A model generated the notes under the pieces. The model was not told the origin of the DNA, ran no database searches, and was given only the letters and a program-made list of their open reading frames with translations. Positions 5,859-6,823 of a stretch of 6,823 nucleotides of DNA are shown here, one piece after another. Every line of letters starts with the position of its first letter. The first letter of the stretch is position 1. Origin of the DNA: Thermoleophilia bacterium. GTDB lineage: Bacteria; Actinomycetota; Thermoleophilia; Gaiellales; F1-60-MAGs149. Both the position numbers and the translations under genes were made by a program. The stretch is from positions 1-6,823 of the forward strand of contig JAEMTW010000101.1 in NCBI GenBank assembly GCA_016462095.1, in the 5' to 3' direction.

Positions 5859-6823
5859 ATGGCCGATCCGCACCTGATGTTCTCGGGCCTTGGCGACGTC
5901 GAGTTCGTCGAGCCAGAGATTGAGACGACTGAGGAGAGTGGCGGCTTCTTCCGCCGGCTCGTCGATGGTCTCGCGAAGTCCAGCAAGGCGCTGACGGGGC
6001 AGATCCAGGCAATTGCCTTTGATCCCGACGATGCCGAGGCCTGGGAGCGGCTGGAGGAGGCGCTGCTGCTGGCCGACTGTGGCGTGCCCGCAACGGTCGA
6101 GATCATTGGGCGTCTCGAGCGGCGTGCTGCCGCTGGTGGGATGGCTCCGGGCGAGGACCTGGCGCCCGCGCTGGCCGAGGAGATTGCCGATCTCTTGTCG
6201 GGCGCGGAGGCGCGCATCGATGTCTCGCACAAGCCGACGGTGATCCTGATGGTCGGGGTCAACGGCACGGGCAAGACGACGACAGTCGGCAAGCTTGCCG
6301 AGCACCTTCGGCGCGTCGATAAGTCGGTCGTCGTGGCGGCTGCGGATACGTTCCGCGCGGCTGCCGACGAGCAGCTCGAGGCGTGGGCGAATCGTGCGGG
6401 CGCCGACTTCGTTGGCTCGTCGCATGGTCAGGATCCGGCTGCGGTGGCCTACGACGGTATGGAGGCGGCGGTGGCGCGTGGTCGCGACGTCGTGCTGGTC
6501 GATACGGCTGGGCGCCTGCAGACGCAGATTGGTTTGATGGACGAGCTCGCGAAGATTCGCCGTGTCATTGCCGGCCGTATGGAGGGCGCTCCGCACGAGA
6601 CGCTCTTGGTGCTCGATGCGACGACGGGCCAAAATGGCTTGGTGCAGGCGCGCCAGTTCAGCGAGGCGACGCCTCTGACGGGGATCGTGCTGACGAAGTT
6701 GGATGGCACGGCCAAGGGTGGCATCGCGCTTGCCATCGCGCACGAGCTCGGAGTACCGATCAAGTTGATTGGCGTGGGTGAGTCGCTCGACGACCTCCGC
6801 GCCTTCGACGCCGCCTCGTTCGC
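5859..6823 (+). CDS. ftsY: Signal recognition particle receptor FtsY, 3' end missing
   Basis: The frame from ATG 5859 stays open to the window end, giving 321 residues; by comparison with the family only about 10-20 C-terminal residues are missing. FtsY is the SRP receptor GTPase that docks ribosome-SRP complexes at the inner membrane. The acidic N-terminal A region is short (about 28 residues) and is followed by GGFFRRLVDGLAKS, the amphipathic start of the N domain. The G domain shows G1 GVNGTGKTTT (133-142), the insertion-box element DTFRAAADEQLEAW (163-176), G3 DTAGR (215-219), G4 TKLD (279-282) and G5 near GVGE (306-309). No membrane helix is seen, so membrane binding must come from the N-terminal amphipathic region. 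The start is 4 bp after the smc stop with no evident Shine-Dalgarno, implying translational coupling. An alternative ATG at 5877 is less likely. Confidence 0.97.
   Translation, partial: MADPHLMFSGLGDVEFVEPEIETTEESGGFFRRLVDGLAKSSKALTGQIQAIAFDPDDAEAWERLEEALLLADCGVPATVEIIGRLERRAAAGGMAPGEDLAPALAEEIADLLSGAEARIDVSHKPTVILMVGVNGTGKTTTVGKLAEHLRRVDKSVVVAAADTFRAAADEQLEAWANRAGADFVGSSHGQDPAAVAYDGMEAAVARGRDVVLVDTAGRLQTQIGLMDELAKIRRVIAGRMEGAPHETLLVLDATTGQNGLVQARQFSEATPLTGIVLTKLDGTAKGGIALAIAHELGVPIKLIGVGESLDDLRAFDAASF

Noticed and set aside
5823..6743. A 306-codon open frame antisense to the smc end and ftsY.
   Set aside because: It covers clear FtsY G motifs on the opposite strand, and its translation is low-complexity Arg/Leu-rich without family features.
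1..6823. A parS site, CRISPR repeats, insertion sequences, tRNA or rRNA genes.
   Set aside because: By eye there is no match to the parS inverted repeat, no regularly spaced repeats, no transposase and no RNA gene, and coding sequence fills nearly all of the window.

Overview
This window is a compact housekeeping cluster from a high-GC bacterium, with every gene on the + strand. It most likely comes from the Actinomycetota. The clues are the high GC content, the SepIVA-like (DivIVA/ATP-synthase-b-like) coiled-coil gene immediately upstream of a DUF177 gene, and the run DUF177 - rpmF - acpP - rnc - smc - ftsY. Acyl carrier protein next to rnc, the lack of mutM between rnc and smc, and several motif choices in the SMC protein fit a deep-branching actinobacterial lineage such as Thermoleophilia better than Mycobacterium or Streptomyces. 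That placement is inference from memory of gene orders and was not searched.

Layout. Positions 1-342 hold the 3' end of a SepIVA-like septation/coiled-coil gene. Positions 364-882 encode a DUF177/YceD protein with three cysteine clusters. Positions 925-1113 encode ribosomal protein L32, preceded by a 14-bp perfect palindrome. Positions 1114-1306 are the only sizeable non-coding interval; it lies where many bacteria carry plsX (with or without fab genes), and it ends in a small GC hairpin, a 10-codon mini-ORF and a good Shine-Dalgarno for acpP (1307-1552). The rnc gene (1524-2237, TTG start) overlaps the end of acpP by 29 bp. The smc gene (2234-5854) overlaps rnc by the ATGA tetranucleotide. 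The ftsY gene (5859 to the window end) follows after 4 bp and lacks only its last residues.

How they work together. The cluster combines ribosome assembly (DUF177, L32), the acyl carrier for fatty-acid synthesis, dsRNA processing (RNase III), chromosome organisation (SMC) and SRP-dependent membrane targeting (FtsY). The overlaps and tiny spacers from acpP to ftsY suggest one translationally coupled transcript. No mobile element, CRISPR array, tRNA, rRNA or defence system is visible. Nothing here looks like a new system. The points worth a second look are the missing plsX, the signals flanking rpmF and acpP, and the divergent motifs in SMC and RNase III.
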